Shown here: piece after piece, positions 8,216 to 15,590 of the stretch | Layout of the letters: every line of letters begins with the position of its first letter | Position numbering within the stretch: the stretch's first letter is position 1 | NCBI GenBank assembly: GCA_964384675.1 | Contig: CAYLNK010000083.1 | Coordinates: 1 to 21,724, forward strand | DNA length: 21,724 nucleotides | Direction: 5' to 3' | Source of the DNA: CAYLNK01 sp964384675 | GTDB lineage: Bacteria; Acidobacteriota; Thermoanaerobaculia; UBA5066 | The notes under the pieces: model-generated | What the model was told of the DNA's origin: nothing | What the model saw: only the letters and a program-made list of their open reading frames with translations | Databases searched by the model: none | Program-made: the position numbers and the translations under genes

Positions 8216-8584
8216 TCAGCCCTGTCGCAGCGTCTGGATCAGCGCCTCGAGATGCCCCAGGTACCTCTCCAGGGCCTGCCGTCCGTCGGGCGTGAGGCGG
8301 AAGACCGTCTTCGGCATCCGCCCCTCGAACGACTTCGTCATCGAGACGTAGCCGGCATCCTCCAGCTTCCGTGCGTGGACGCTCAGGTTCCCGTCCGAGG
8401 TGCCGAGGATCTTCTTCAGCTCCACGAACGTGAGCGACTCGTTCACCGCGAGCGCGCTCACGATGCCGAGCCGCAGACGCTCGTGGATGATGCGGTCCAG
8501 GTCCGGTGCGCCGCCGGCCGGCAGGACGAGCGGCGTCCGCGCGGGCTGCGCCTCGGCCACGGCCTGCTTGCGCCGGCTAGCCAC
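8216..8584 (-). CDS. Winged-helix transcriptional regulator (ArsR/MarR-like, HTH_34 type)
   Basis: 122 aa from a GTG at 8582-8584. The core LRLGIVSALAVNESLTFVEL followed by KKILGTSDGNLSVHARKLED is the helix-turn-helix of small winged-helix regulators in which a recognition helix reads GNLSxHxxKLE. It is followed by the wing (GYVSMTKSFEGRMPKTVFRL) and a C-terminal helix for dimerisation (TPDGRQALERYLGHLEALIQ). There are no Cys/His clusters suggesting a metal sensor. The start overlaps the end of the upstream membrane-protein gene by 8 bases (8577-8584), so translation is probably coupled. A regulator plus a membrane protein in one transcript suggests autoregulation or signal-dependent release, but nothing in the sequence names the signal. 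Confidence 0.85.
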   Translation of the reverse strand: MASRRKQAVAEAQPARTPLVLPAGGAPDLDRIIHERLRLGIVSALAVNESLTFVELKKILGTSDGNLSVHARKLEDAGYVSMTKSFEGRMPKTVFRLTPDGRQALERYLGHLEALIQTLRQG

Positions 8585-9167
8585 CGTACCTCCGCGCGAT
8601 CACCAGGCCGCCGGCGATCTGGAACCCGCCGAAGCCCGTCATCAGGAGCGCGTCGGCCCAGGCCACCGGGGTGAAGAGCGCGACGGCGCCCAGCACCAGG
8701 AACGCGAGGCCCATGAGCGGTACGACGGGAACCGAGAACGCGCCTCCCGCGGTCACGCCGATCCCGTACATCAGCAGCCAGACCCCGGGGAGAAGCGTCG
8801 GGTGGCCGGCCCGGTGGAGGGCCAGGGTGAGGAGCGCGCCGACCACCAGCGCCGGCGCCAGGTTGAGAGCGAAGCGCCGTCCGGGGCCCGTCACCAGCGG
8901 CGTCGCCGCGTCGCGCGCCTTGAGCGCCATCGTCACGGCGCCGATCAGGATCGCGATCGCCGCCTCCACCAGCCACGTCGCGAGCCAGGCGTCGGCCGTG
9001 TCCTGCGTGCCGGCGACCACGCCCGCCGCCAGCGCCGTCGCACCCATCGCCACGCCTCCCCAGCCCGGTACGGCCGTGAAGGAGCCCGCCTCCTCCATCG
9101 TCCGCCGGATGTACCGGAGGTTGTCGGCGGCATGGTCCCTGAGCGAGACGGGTCGGGGCGCGGACAT
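8577..9167 (-). CDS. Small integral membrane protein coupled to the winged-helix regulator
   Basis: 196 aa. The ATG at 9167 gives MSAPRPVSLRDHAADNLRYI, a soluble amphipathic N-terminus ending in RRTMEEAGSFTAVPG. About five or six hydrophobic helices follow, for example WGGVAMGATALAAGVVAG, WLVEAAIAILIGAVTMAL, ALNLAPALVVGALLTLAL and a C-terminal GFGGFQIAGGLVIARR. It has no known catalytic motif and I do not recognise a named family. It ends in RYGG with its TAG inside the first codons of the regulator gene. It has no Shine-Dalgarno; a TAGGAT box lies 7 bases before the ATG. Confidence 0.8.
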   Translation of the reverse strand: MSAPRPVSLRDHAADNLRYIRRTMEEAGSFTAVPGWGGVAMGATALAAGVVAGTQDTADAWLATWLVEAAIAILIGAVTMALKARDAATPLVTGPGRRFALNLAPALVVGALLTLALHRAGHPTLLPGVWLLMYGIGVTAGGAFSVPVVPLMGLAFLVLGAVALFTPVAWADALLMTGFGGFQIAGGLVIARRYGG

Positions 9168-9174
9168 TCCCGGA

Positions 9175-9203
9175 ATCCTAAAGCCCTTCAAGCGACAAAG
9201 CAA
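9175..9203 (-). promoter_or_regulatory. Possible promoter of the membrane protein/regulator pair
   Basis: On the minus strand, TTGCTT (9203-9198), a 17-base spacer and TAGGAT (9180-9175) precede the ATG at 9167 by 7 bases. The -10 fits well and the -35 only in its first three bases. Transcription starting near 9168 would make the message leaderless, which agrees with the absence of a Shine-Dalgarno. Confidence 0.4.
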
Positions 9204-9210
9204 CTCTCCT

Positions 9211-9270
9211 GGGGTCAGGTCTCGCCTTTCTACTATGGCTAGCCATAGTAGAAAGGCGAGACCTGACCCC
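9211..9270. repeat. Perfect 60-bp palindrome (REP-like element)
   Basis: Two 30-base arms (9211-9240 and 9241-9270) are exact reverse complements with no spacer; the centre is CTATGGCTAGCCATAG and the outer ends are GGGGTCAGGTCTCGCC and its complement. It lies between the end of the M16 operon (stop at 9298) and the start of the membrane-protein gene, so in the M16 transcript it would fold into a very stable hairpin. From memory, palindromes ending in GGGGTCAGGTCT-like sequence recur in many genomes near IS200-like REP-associated transposases. No such gene is in this window. Confidence 0.9.
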
Positions 9271-9297
9271 TATCCCCCGACGGGATGACCCTGTCCT

Positions 9298-10722
9298 CTA
9301 CGGGGTGACGGTGGTGGCGGGGCCGGTGAGCTCGACCTCGGAGCGGATCTTCGCCTCGTCGCCCACGACGACGATCGTCTGGAGGCGGAAGGGGAAGTAC
9401 GTTCGGCCGACCCGCTGGACGTCAGCGGCCGTGACCGCGTTCACCTTCGGGACGAAGTCGTTCAGCGACTCGGCGGGGAGGCCGAGCACCCACGCGCGGA
9501 CCAGCTGGCTCACGACGCCTCCCTGGACCTGCGAGCCCAGGAGGTAGGTGCCCGACTGGTACCGCTTGGCCCGGGCCAGCTCCTCGTCCGTCGGCTTCGT
9601 CGCCGCCATCCGGTCCATCTCGTAGCCGATCTCGAGGAGCGACGCGGCCGTCACCTCGTTCCTCACGTCGGCCCTCACGCGGAGGAGGCCGCCCCTCTGG
9701 TAACGGTAGAGGCTCGATCCGGGCGAGTAGCTGTAGCCCTTCTCCTCGCGGACGTTCGCGACGAGCCGGCTCGAGAACGAGCCGCCGAAGAGCGTGTTGG
9801 CGACCGAGAGCGGGAAGAAGTCGGGGTCGGTCGCGAGCACCGCCGGACGGCCGACCATCAGCAGCGCCTGCACCGAGCCGGGCCGGTTCACCATCTGGAT
9901 CTGCCGCGGTTTCAGCCCGGGGGCGAGCGGGGTGAGGGGGGCGGGCTCGCCGGTGGCCTTCCAGCCCGCGAACGCGGCGCCGACCGACTTCGCGACGGCG
10001 GCCGGATCGAGGTCCCCGGCGACGACGAGGAGCGAGCGCTCCGGCCGGACGCGGCTGTCGCGCTCCCGCTTCAGGATCTCGGGCGTGACCGCCTCGAGGC
10101 CCTCCTTCGACGGGCCGGTGATGTGGTACGGGTGGTCGCCGTAGATCGCCTTGCCGAACGCCTTCTCGGCCAGGTACTCGGGCGTGGACGCCCGCACGAG
10201 GAGACCCTGCAGGGCGTTCTCCTTCGCGAGGGCCACCTCTGCCGCCGGGAACGAGGCGTTGCGGGCGACGTCGGCCACGACCTCGATCAGCTTCGACGTG
10301 CCGGACGACAGCCCGTCGACGGTGATCGTCAGCGCGTCGTCGGTGGCGCCCGTGGAGAGGCTCCCGCCGACCGACTGCAGGTCCTGGGCGATCGCCTTCG
10401 ACGTGCGCGTTGCCGTGCCCCCCTTGAGCGCCTCGGCCAGCACCTCGGCCGTGCCCTCGAGCCCCTGCGGGTCGGCGGCCGTGCCGCCGCGCGCCACGAA
10501 CGCCAGCGTCACCTTCGGCAGGCCGGGCCGCTTCACGATCCAGAGCGTCAGGCCCTCGGGCAGCGTCGACTTGGTGACGTCGAGGGCCGGAAGCGGCTTG
10601 TCCGCGCCGAACGGCGGGAGGTCCTTCGGGAGCGGCTTCTCCGACGACGCGAGGGCGGGAGCGGCCCCGGCCAGCGTGGCGAAAGCGGCGAATGCGGAGA
10701 AAGCCAGGCGGCTCGACTTCAT
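9298..10722 (-). CDS. M16B peptidase-like protein, non-catalytic subunit, secreted
   Basis: 474 aa. The ATG at 10722 gives a signal peptide (MKSSRLAFSAFAAFATLAGA, cleavage near ALA-SS, residue 26). The fold is that of M16 peptidases, but the position of the HxxEH zinc motif reads GTAEV within GLEGTAEVLAE (87-97), so both histidines are missing. It keeps the signature of the partner-type half, GGSFSSRL (313-320) and REEKGYSYS (325-333), which in alpha-MPP-like and bacterial paired M16 proteins helps to bind substrate. It begins 5 bp after the stop of the catalytic M16 gene. The two most likely form a periplasmic heterodimer that degrades peptides. Confidence 0.88.
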   Translation of the reverse strand: MKSSRLAFSAFAAFATLAGAAPALASSEKPLPKDLPPFGADKPLPALDVTKSTLPEGLTLWIVKRPGLPKVTLAFVARGGTAADPQGLEGTAEVLAEALKGGTATRTSKAIAQDLQSVGGSLSTGATDDALTITVDGLSSGTSKLIEVVADVARNASFPAAEVALAKENALQGLLVRASTPEYLAEKAFGKAIYGDHPYHITGPSKEGLEAVTPEILKRERDSRVRPERSLLVVAGDLDPAAVAKSVGAAFAGWKATGEPAPLTPLAPGLKPRQIQMVNRPGSVQALLMVGRPAVLATDPDFFPLSVANTLFGGSFSSRLVANVREEKGYSYSPGSSLYRYQRGGLLRVRADVRNEVTAASLLEIGYEMDRMAATKPTDEELARAKRYQSGTYLLGSQVQGGVVSQLVRAWVLGLPAESLNDFVPKVNAVTAADVQRVGRTYFPFRLQTIVVVGDEAKIRSEVELTGPATTVTP

Positions 10723-10727
10723 GGCGC

Positions 10728-12119
10728 TCACTTCGTCACCTCGGCCTTCTTCCCGGCCTTCTCGTCCTTGCCGGCGGGGGCCGGCTTCCTGTCGATCACC
10801 GTGCGGTTGGCGACCGTCAGGTAGGTGCGCGCCACGCGGGCGACGTCCTCCGAGGTGACGGCGTCGATCGCCGCCGGCACGTCGTTCAGCGCGGCGGCGT
10901 CGCCGGTGAAGAGCTGCTGGAGCGCGAGCGCGTTGGCCCGGTCGATCGGCATCTCGAGGCCCGAGTAGAAGCCGGACTTCAGCTTCGTCTTCGTGCGTTC
11001 CAGCTCGTCGGCCGGCACTCCCTTCTTCGCGATCGCGTCGATCTCGGCCTGCACCGCCGCCGTCACGGCCTTGGCGTTCGTGTTCGGCTTGTAGAGCGCG
11101 AAGAGGCCGATCACGGTGGGGCCGTTCACCTCCCACGGGCTGCCGATCGGGAAGTTGTAGCCGCCGTCGACGTTCAGGAGCGTCCCCTTCCCCTTCACGA
11201 GCGACTGGAAGAGGCGCGACGCCTCGCCGCTGCCGGCCAGTAGGTCGCCCAGCACGGCCGCCGCGATGTGGTCCTTCACCCGGCCCGGCAGCTTCCAGGC
11301 GATCGCGACCGCCGGCACCTCGGCGAGGGCGTCGGTCTGGACCGCCGTCCGCTCGGCCTTGTTCGAGCCCTCGGTGACGTCGGGCGGGTTCGGGGTGGGG
11401 CGCGCGGCGACGTCCTTGAAGTACGTCTCGACCTTGGCGAAGACTTCGGCAGGTGTGACGTCGCCGGCGACCGCGAGGACGGCGTTGTTCGGCCCGTAGA
11501 ACGAACCGTAGAACGCTCGCGCGTCCTCGAGCTTCGCGGCGTCGAGGTCCGCGAACGAGCCGTAGCCGTCGTGGGCGTTCTCCCACTTGTCGAACGCCTT
11601 CCCCCAGAGGTCGGTCCAGAAGAAGAGCCCGTACGGCCGGTTCAGCACGTTGACCCGGATCTCCTCCTTGACGACCTCGCGCTGGTTGGCGAGGTTCTTC
11701 TCGGAGAAGTCGAGCGTCTTCATCCGGTCCGCCTCGAGCCAGAGGATGGCGTCGAGGGCCGAGATCGGGGCGGAGGCGATGTAGTTCGTGTAGTCCGGGC
11801 GCGTGGAGCCGTTGTTGAAGCCGCCGCCCCCCTCGATGACGCGGTCGAACGTCCCCTTCGGGGCGACCGGGGTCCCCTCGAACATCAGGTGCTCGAAGAG
11901 GTGGGCGAATCCGGTCCGCCCCTTCGGCTCGAGCCGGAAGCCGATCCGGTACGCGACGCTGAGACCGAACGTGGGAGCGGAGCGGTCCTCGGAGACGACG
12001 ACGGTCAGCCCGTTCGGCATCTTCTTCACCGAGACCGGGACGCGCCACCCGCCGGGAGCCGGGGCGGGGGCGGCGGACGCCGTCGAGGCGACGGCGAGCA
12101 AAGCGAGCAGAAGACGCAT
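10728..12119 (-). CDS. M16B zinc metallopeptidase, catalytic subunit, secreted
   Basis: 463 aa. The ATG at 12119 has GGAGG five bases upstream and starts a signal peptide (MRLLLALLAVASTASA). The inverted zinc motif HLFEH spans residues 73-77, with E76 as the catalytic base. E153 in NQREVVKEE lies exactly 76 residues after the second histidine, the spacing expected for the third zinc ligand in M16. The C-terminal half lacks a second zinc site, as usual. The end is lysine-rich (KPAPAGKDEKAGKKAEVTK). First gene of a two-gene operon with the inactive partner. Substrate unknown; it probably clears peptides or signal-peptide fragments in the periplasm. Confidence 0.92.
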   Translation of the reverse strand: MRLLLALLAVASTASAAPAPAPGGWRVPVSVKKMPNGLTVVVSEDRSAPTFGLSVAYRIGFRLEPKGRTGFAHLFEHLMFEGTPVAPKGTFDRVIEGGGGFNNGSTRPDYTNYIASAPISALDAILWLEADRMKTLDFSEKNLANQREVVKEEIRVNVLNRPYGLFFWTDLWGKAFDKWENAHDGYGSFADLDAAKLEDARAFYGSFYGPNNAVLAVAGDVTPAEVFAKVETYFKDVAARPTPNPPDVTEGSNKAERTAVQTDALAEVPAVAIAWKLPGRVKDHIAAAVLGDLLAGSGEASRLFQSLVKGKGTLLNVDGGYNFPIGSPWEVNGPTVIGLFALYKPNTNAKAVTAAVQAEIDAIAKKGVPADELERTKTKLKSGFYSGLEMPIDRANALALQQLFTGDAAALNDVPAAIDAVTSEDVARVARTYLTVANRTVIDRKPAPAGKDEKAGKKAEVTK

Positions 12120-12179
12120 GAGGGCCTCCGGAGCGATGGTACGCGACAGGCCCCGGCCGGGTTTCCGCGGCGAACCCCC

Positions 12180-12185
12180 TATAGT
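12180..12185 (+). promoter_or_regulatory. TATAGT -10 box for the glycosyltransferase operon (leaderless start)
   Basis: TATAGT lies six bases before the GTG at 12192, and no Shine-Dalgarno is present. No good -35 is seen 16 to 18 bases upstream. This spacing is that of TANNNT boxes driving leaderless messages. Confidence 0.45.
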
Positions 12186-12191
12186 CCACCG

Positions 12192-13313
12192 GTGCGGCTC
12201 CTCTTCCTCCCCGAGCGTTTCCCCCCCGATCGCGGGGGCGTCTCGCAATCGGCCGGACGGCAGGTGGCGGCCCTCGCCCCGCACCTGGCGCGGCTCGACG
12301 TCCTCCGGCTGGCGGACGACCTGCCGCCCGGGCGCGTCGCCTCCGAATCGCGCGAAGGCTGGACGCTCTACCGGGCCGGGCGCGCCGCGACCCCCGAGGA
12401 ATCGCTCCAGATCCTCCACGAGACGGCCGTCCACCTCGTCGGGGCCGCGTCGCACGACGCGGTGCTCGGCTTCTTCGCGGTCCCCGCCGGGTACGTGGCG
12501 GTGACGGTCGCGCGACGGTGCGGGATCCGGTCGATCGTGAGCCTCCGCGGGAACGACGTCGACCGCGCCATGTTCCACGGCCCGCGCTTGCCGCTCCTCC
12601 TCCATGCGCTCGAGCGCGCCGACTCGATCGTCGGCGTCTCCGGCGAGATCCTCGCGAAAGTGACGGCGCTGACCGGGCGCACCGCGGGGCTCCACCTGGT
12701 GCCGAACGGCGTCGACGTGGCCGCGCTCGATCCGGAAGGCGGGGTGGCCGACCTCGTCGCCGCGCGGCCGTTCCTCGGCTTCCCCGGCGAGCTGCGCCTG
12801 AAGAAGGGCCTGCCGGTGCTGCTGGAGCTGGCCGAGCGGCTCGCGGCCGGGGATCCCGGGACGATCTTCGCGATCGGCGGCGTGCGCGTCGAGGAGCGGG
12901 ACGGCGTCGAGGCATGGCGCCGGGCTCATCCCGCCGCCTCGACGCGTCTCGTGGAGATCCGCTACACGCGCGACCGCGCCGAGCTGGCCACGACGCTCCG
13001 CGCGATGGACCTCCTCGTCTTCCCGTCGCTCTGGGACGGCCTCCCGAACGCTCTGCTCGAAGGGATGGCGCTCGCGCGGCCGGTCCTGGCGAGCGCGGTC
13101 GGCGCGATCCCCGAGGTGCTCGAGCACGGCGTGAACGGATTCCTGATCGCCCCGTCCCGGCTCGACACGTTCGCCGCCGAGGCCCTCCGCGTCGCCGGTC
13201 TGCCGGCGGACGAGCGCGCCCGGGTCGGCCGCGCCGCGCGAGAGACCGTCGCCACGCGCTTCCGTCCGGAGGCCGAGCGCGACGCGCTGCTCGCGGTGCT
13301 CTCCTCCCGATGA
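12192..13313 (+). CDS. Glycosyltransferase family 4 (GT-B fold)
   Basis: 373 aa from the GTG at 12192. The N-terminal domain starts RLLFLPERFPPDRGGVSQSA, typical of GT4 enzymes with the glycine-rich acceptor loop. The linker carries VPNGVD (170-175). The donor domain has the KKG loop (204-206), FPSLWDGLPNALLEG (277-291) with the E290/E298-region signature, and IPEVLEHGVNGFLI (306-319). It transfers a sugar from a nucleotide donor, probably in surface polysaccharide or glycoconjugate synthesis. Its stop overlaps the start of the next glycosyltransferase by ATGA (13310-13313), so the two are translationally coupled. It diverges from the M16 operon over 72 bp. Confidence 0.88.
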   Translation: MRLLFLPERFPPDRGGVSQSAGRQVAALAPHLARLDVLRLADDLPPGRVASESREGWTLYRAGRAATPEESLQILHETAVHLVGAASHDAVLGFFAVPAGYVAVTVARRCGIRSIVSLRGNDVDRAMFHGPRLPLLLHALERADSIVGVSGEILAKVTALTGRTAGLHLVPNGVDVAALDPEGGVADLVAARPFLGFPGELRLKKGLPVLLELAERLAAGDPGTIFAIGGVRVEERDGVEAWRRAHPAASTRLVEIRYTRDRAELATTLRAMDLLVFPSLWDGLPNALLEGMALARPVLASAVGAIPEVLEHGVNGFLIAPSRLDTFAAEALRVAGLPADERARVGRAARETVATRFRPEAERDALLAVLSSR

Positions 13314-14413
13314 AGATCCTCTACCTCGCCCCCGACCCCGTCCCGGCGCCGAAAGGGGCGTCGGTGCGGATCACCCGCACGGTCGAGACCCTCCGAGCGC
13401 TCGGCCACGAGGTCGAGCTCTTCACGCCGGCCCTCACCGAGGAGGAGAACTTCCTCACGCGGATGATGGCGTTCCGGCGTGACGCCGCCCGGTGGCTGGA
13501 CGGCCGGCAGGCCGACCTCGTCCAGTTCCGCGGGATCTGGGAGGGGATCCCGGCTCTGGCCGCCGCGCGCCGGTTGGGCGCGAGGGCCGTCTACGAGGCG
13601 CACGGCTTCCCGTCGATCGAGCTGCCGTACCACTTCCCGAACCTGGCCGGGGAGGGAACGCTCCTCGCGAAGATCATCGACGAGGAGCGGCGCCTCCTGA
13701 CCGGCGCCGACCGCGTCGTCACGCCGTCGCGCACCGGCTCGCTCTACCTGCTGCGCCTCGGCGTCCCGCGGGAGCGGATCGACGTGATCCCGAACGCCGT
13801 CGACACGGACCTCTTCTCGCCCGGCCCCGTCCCGCCGGACGAGCCGCCGTACCGCCTCCTCTACGAAGGAACGCTCGCCCCGTGGCAAGGCCTGTCGACG
13901 GTTCTGGAGGCGCTCGTCCCGCTCCGCAACGTGCCGGTCGAGCTGCACGTCATCGGCCCGTACCGCGGCCTGTGGCGGGCGGAGATCCGGCGCCAGGCGC
14001 GGGCGCTGCGCGTCCACCACCTCGTCCACCTCTCCGGCTCGATGGCGCAGGCGGACCTGCCGCCCGTGCTGCGCACCGCGCACGTCGGGCTCGCGCCGCT
14101 CCCGCGCGACCCGCGCAACGCCGTCCAGGGCTGCTGCCCGATCAAGCTCCTCGAGTACATGGCCGCCGGGCGCCCGATCGTCTCCACGCGGATCGCACCG
14201 GTCGAGGAGATCGTGGAGGACGGCGTCACGGCGCTCCTCGTGGAGCCCGGCAGCCCGCACGCGCTCTCGGCCGCGCTCCGCTGGATGCTCGCCCACCCCG
14301 CCGAGCGGGAGGCGCTCGGCGCGAAGGCCCGCGAGATCGCGCTCGCCCGCTTCGGGGCGGACGGCTTCCGCGCGAACGTGGCGGGCGCCCTTTCGCGCCT
14401 GGGCGTAGGATGA
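13310..14413 (+). CDS. Glycosyltransferase family 4 (GT-B fold)
   Basis: 367 aa. Begins MKILYLAPDPVPAPKGASVR, the usual first strand and acceptor loop of GT4. Other signatures: IPNAVD (160-165), YEGTLAPWQGL (185-195) opening the donor domain, and KLLEYMAAGRPIVS (279-292) with the conserved E282 for the nucleotide sugar. No membrane segments or signal peptide, so cytoplasmic or peripheral. Start overlaps the upstream stop by four bases; the radical SAM gene follows after 10 bp. The trio forms one operon. Sugar and acceptor cannot be inferred. Confidence 0.88.
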   Translation: MKILYLAPDPVPAPKGASVRITRTVETLRALGHEVELFTPALTEEENFLTRMMAFRRDAARWLDGRQADLVQFRGIWEGIPALAAARRLGARAVYEAHGFPSIELPYHFPNLAGEGTLLAKIIDEERRLLTGADRVVTPSRTGSLYLLRLGVPRERIDVIPNAVDTDLFSPGPVPPDEPPYRLLYEGTLAPWQGLSTVLEALVPLRNVPVELHVIGPYRGLWRAEIRRQARALRVHHLVHLSGSMAQADLPPVLRTAHVGLAPLPRDPRNAVQGCCPIKLLEYMAAGRPIVSTRIAPVEEIVEDGVTALLVEPGSPHALSAALRWMLAHPAEREALGAKAREIALARFGADGFRANVAGALSRLGVG

Positions 14414-14423
14414 GACCAGGGCC

Positions 14424-15590
14424 ATGTACAACGTCGGCGAGCTGATCCGCGACGAGACCTTCCTCGAGGAGCTGGGCGAGAGCCTCGCCGGCCACGGCGC
14501 GCCGCCGGTCCTCCGCTGCGCCAAGATCAAGATCACCTCCCGCTGCAACCTCCGCTGCGTCATGTGCAAGTACTGGCAGACGACGTCGGAGGAGACCCTC
14601 TCGTCCGACCGCTGGCGCGCGGTGTTCCGCGAGATGGCCGAGCTGGGCTGCAAGAAGATCCACTTCTCCGGCGGCGAGGTGTTCCTGCGGAAGGACTTCC
14701 TCGACCTCGTCGAGGACGCCATCGCGTGCGGGATGAAGGTCAACATGACGACCAACGGCACGCTGGTGGACCGCGAGGCCGCGCGCCGCATGGCGAAGAT
14801 GGGCGTGAACAGCGTGTCGATCTCGCTGGACGGCCCCGACGACGAGGCCCACAACGCCGTGCGCGGCCGGGCCTACGCGTTCGACCGCTCGGTGCAGACG
14901 ATCAAGTGGCTGAAACGCGATCAGCGACTCGACCGGGTCGAGTCGCTTTCCAAGAAGCTGAAGGTGCGGATCAACTTCGTCGTGATGCGAGGGAACTACA
15001 AGCGACTGCCGGAGATGGTCACTCTCGCCGGCGAGCTGGGCGCCGAGGAGCTCCTCCCGATGCCGGTCGACGAGAAGAAGGTGATCCGCAACCGGCTCAC
15101 CAAGGCGCAGATCCGTCGGTACAACCGGGAGATCGCGCCCGAGGTCGTCGAGCTGCGGCAGAAGTACGGCTTCTCCACGCACCCGGCGCTCGTCTACCCG
15201 TTCGGTGTCACCGAGGAAGAGGTCCGCTACAGCGCCAAGGGGCTCTACGCGCGCGGCACGTTCGAGCGGAAGGCGTGCCTGGCGCCCTGGCTCCACACGT
15301 TCATCGCCTGGAACGGCGACGTCTACCTCTGCTGCATGACGAACGGGCGGATGGAGCCGCTCGGGAACGTCGCGTCGACGAGGGTCGGCGACGTGTTCCA
15401 TGGCGAGGGGTACCGCCGGATCCGCGAGGAGTTCTCCTCAGGGAACCACCTCGCCCCGTGCCACCGCTGCGACCTCTTCCTGAAGGAGAACGCCGCGCTC
15501 CACGCGGCGCTCGATCAGGCGGGCGACCGCGGCGGCGCCGTCGGGGAGGACGACGGTCTGGCGTCTCCCGCGCTCGAGGCCGGCGCCTAG
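14424..15590 (+). CDS. Radical SAM protein with SPASM domain
   Basis: 388 aa. The radical SAM cluster motif is CNLRCVMC (C41, C45, C48), followed by the SAM-binding GGE (83-85) and the SISLDG strand (132-137). The C-terminal SPASM-type region carries C285 (CLAPW), C303 and C304 (YLCCM), and C346 and C349 (CHRC), which would bind one or two auxiliary 4Fe-4S clusters. Such proteins modify peptides, nucleosides, sugars or lipids by radical chemistry. The loop LPMPVDEKKVIRNRLTKAQI is not diagnostic. Placement directly after two GT4 genes suggests a role in building or tailoring the same glycoconjugate. The last 153 bp also code on the other strand for the convergent glycosyltransferase. Confidence 0.88.
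   Translation: MYNVGELIRDETFLEELGESLAGHGAPPVLRCAKIKITSRCNLRCVMCKYWQTTSEETLSSDRWRAVFREMAELGCKKIHFSGGEVFLRKDFLDLVEDAIACGMKVNMTTNGTLVDREAARRMAKMGVNSVSISLDGPDDEAHNAVRGRAYAFDRSVQTIKWLKRDQRLDRVESLSKKLKVRINFVVMRGNYKRLPEMVTLAGELGAEELLPMPVDEKKVIRNRLTKAQIRRYNREIAPEVVELRQKYGFSTHPALVYPFGVTEEEVRYSAKGLYARGTFERKACLAPWLHTFIAWNGDVYLCCMTNGRMEPLGNVASTRVGDVFHGEGYRRIREEFSSGNHLAPCHRCDLFLKENAALHAALDQAGDRGGAVGEDDGLASPALEAGA

Noticed and set aside
9298..12915. A 1205-codon minus-strand frame joining both M16 genes
   Set aside because: Only its last 474 codons carry M16 sequence with a signal peptide; the rest is low-complexity and out of frame with the catalytic M16 gene, which has its own start and stop.
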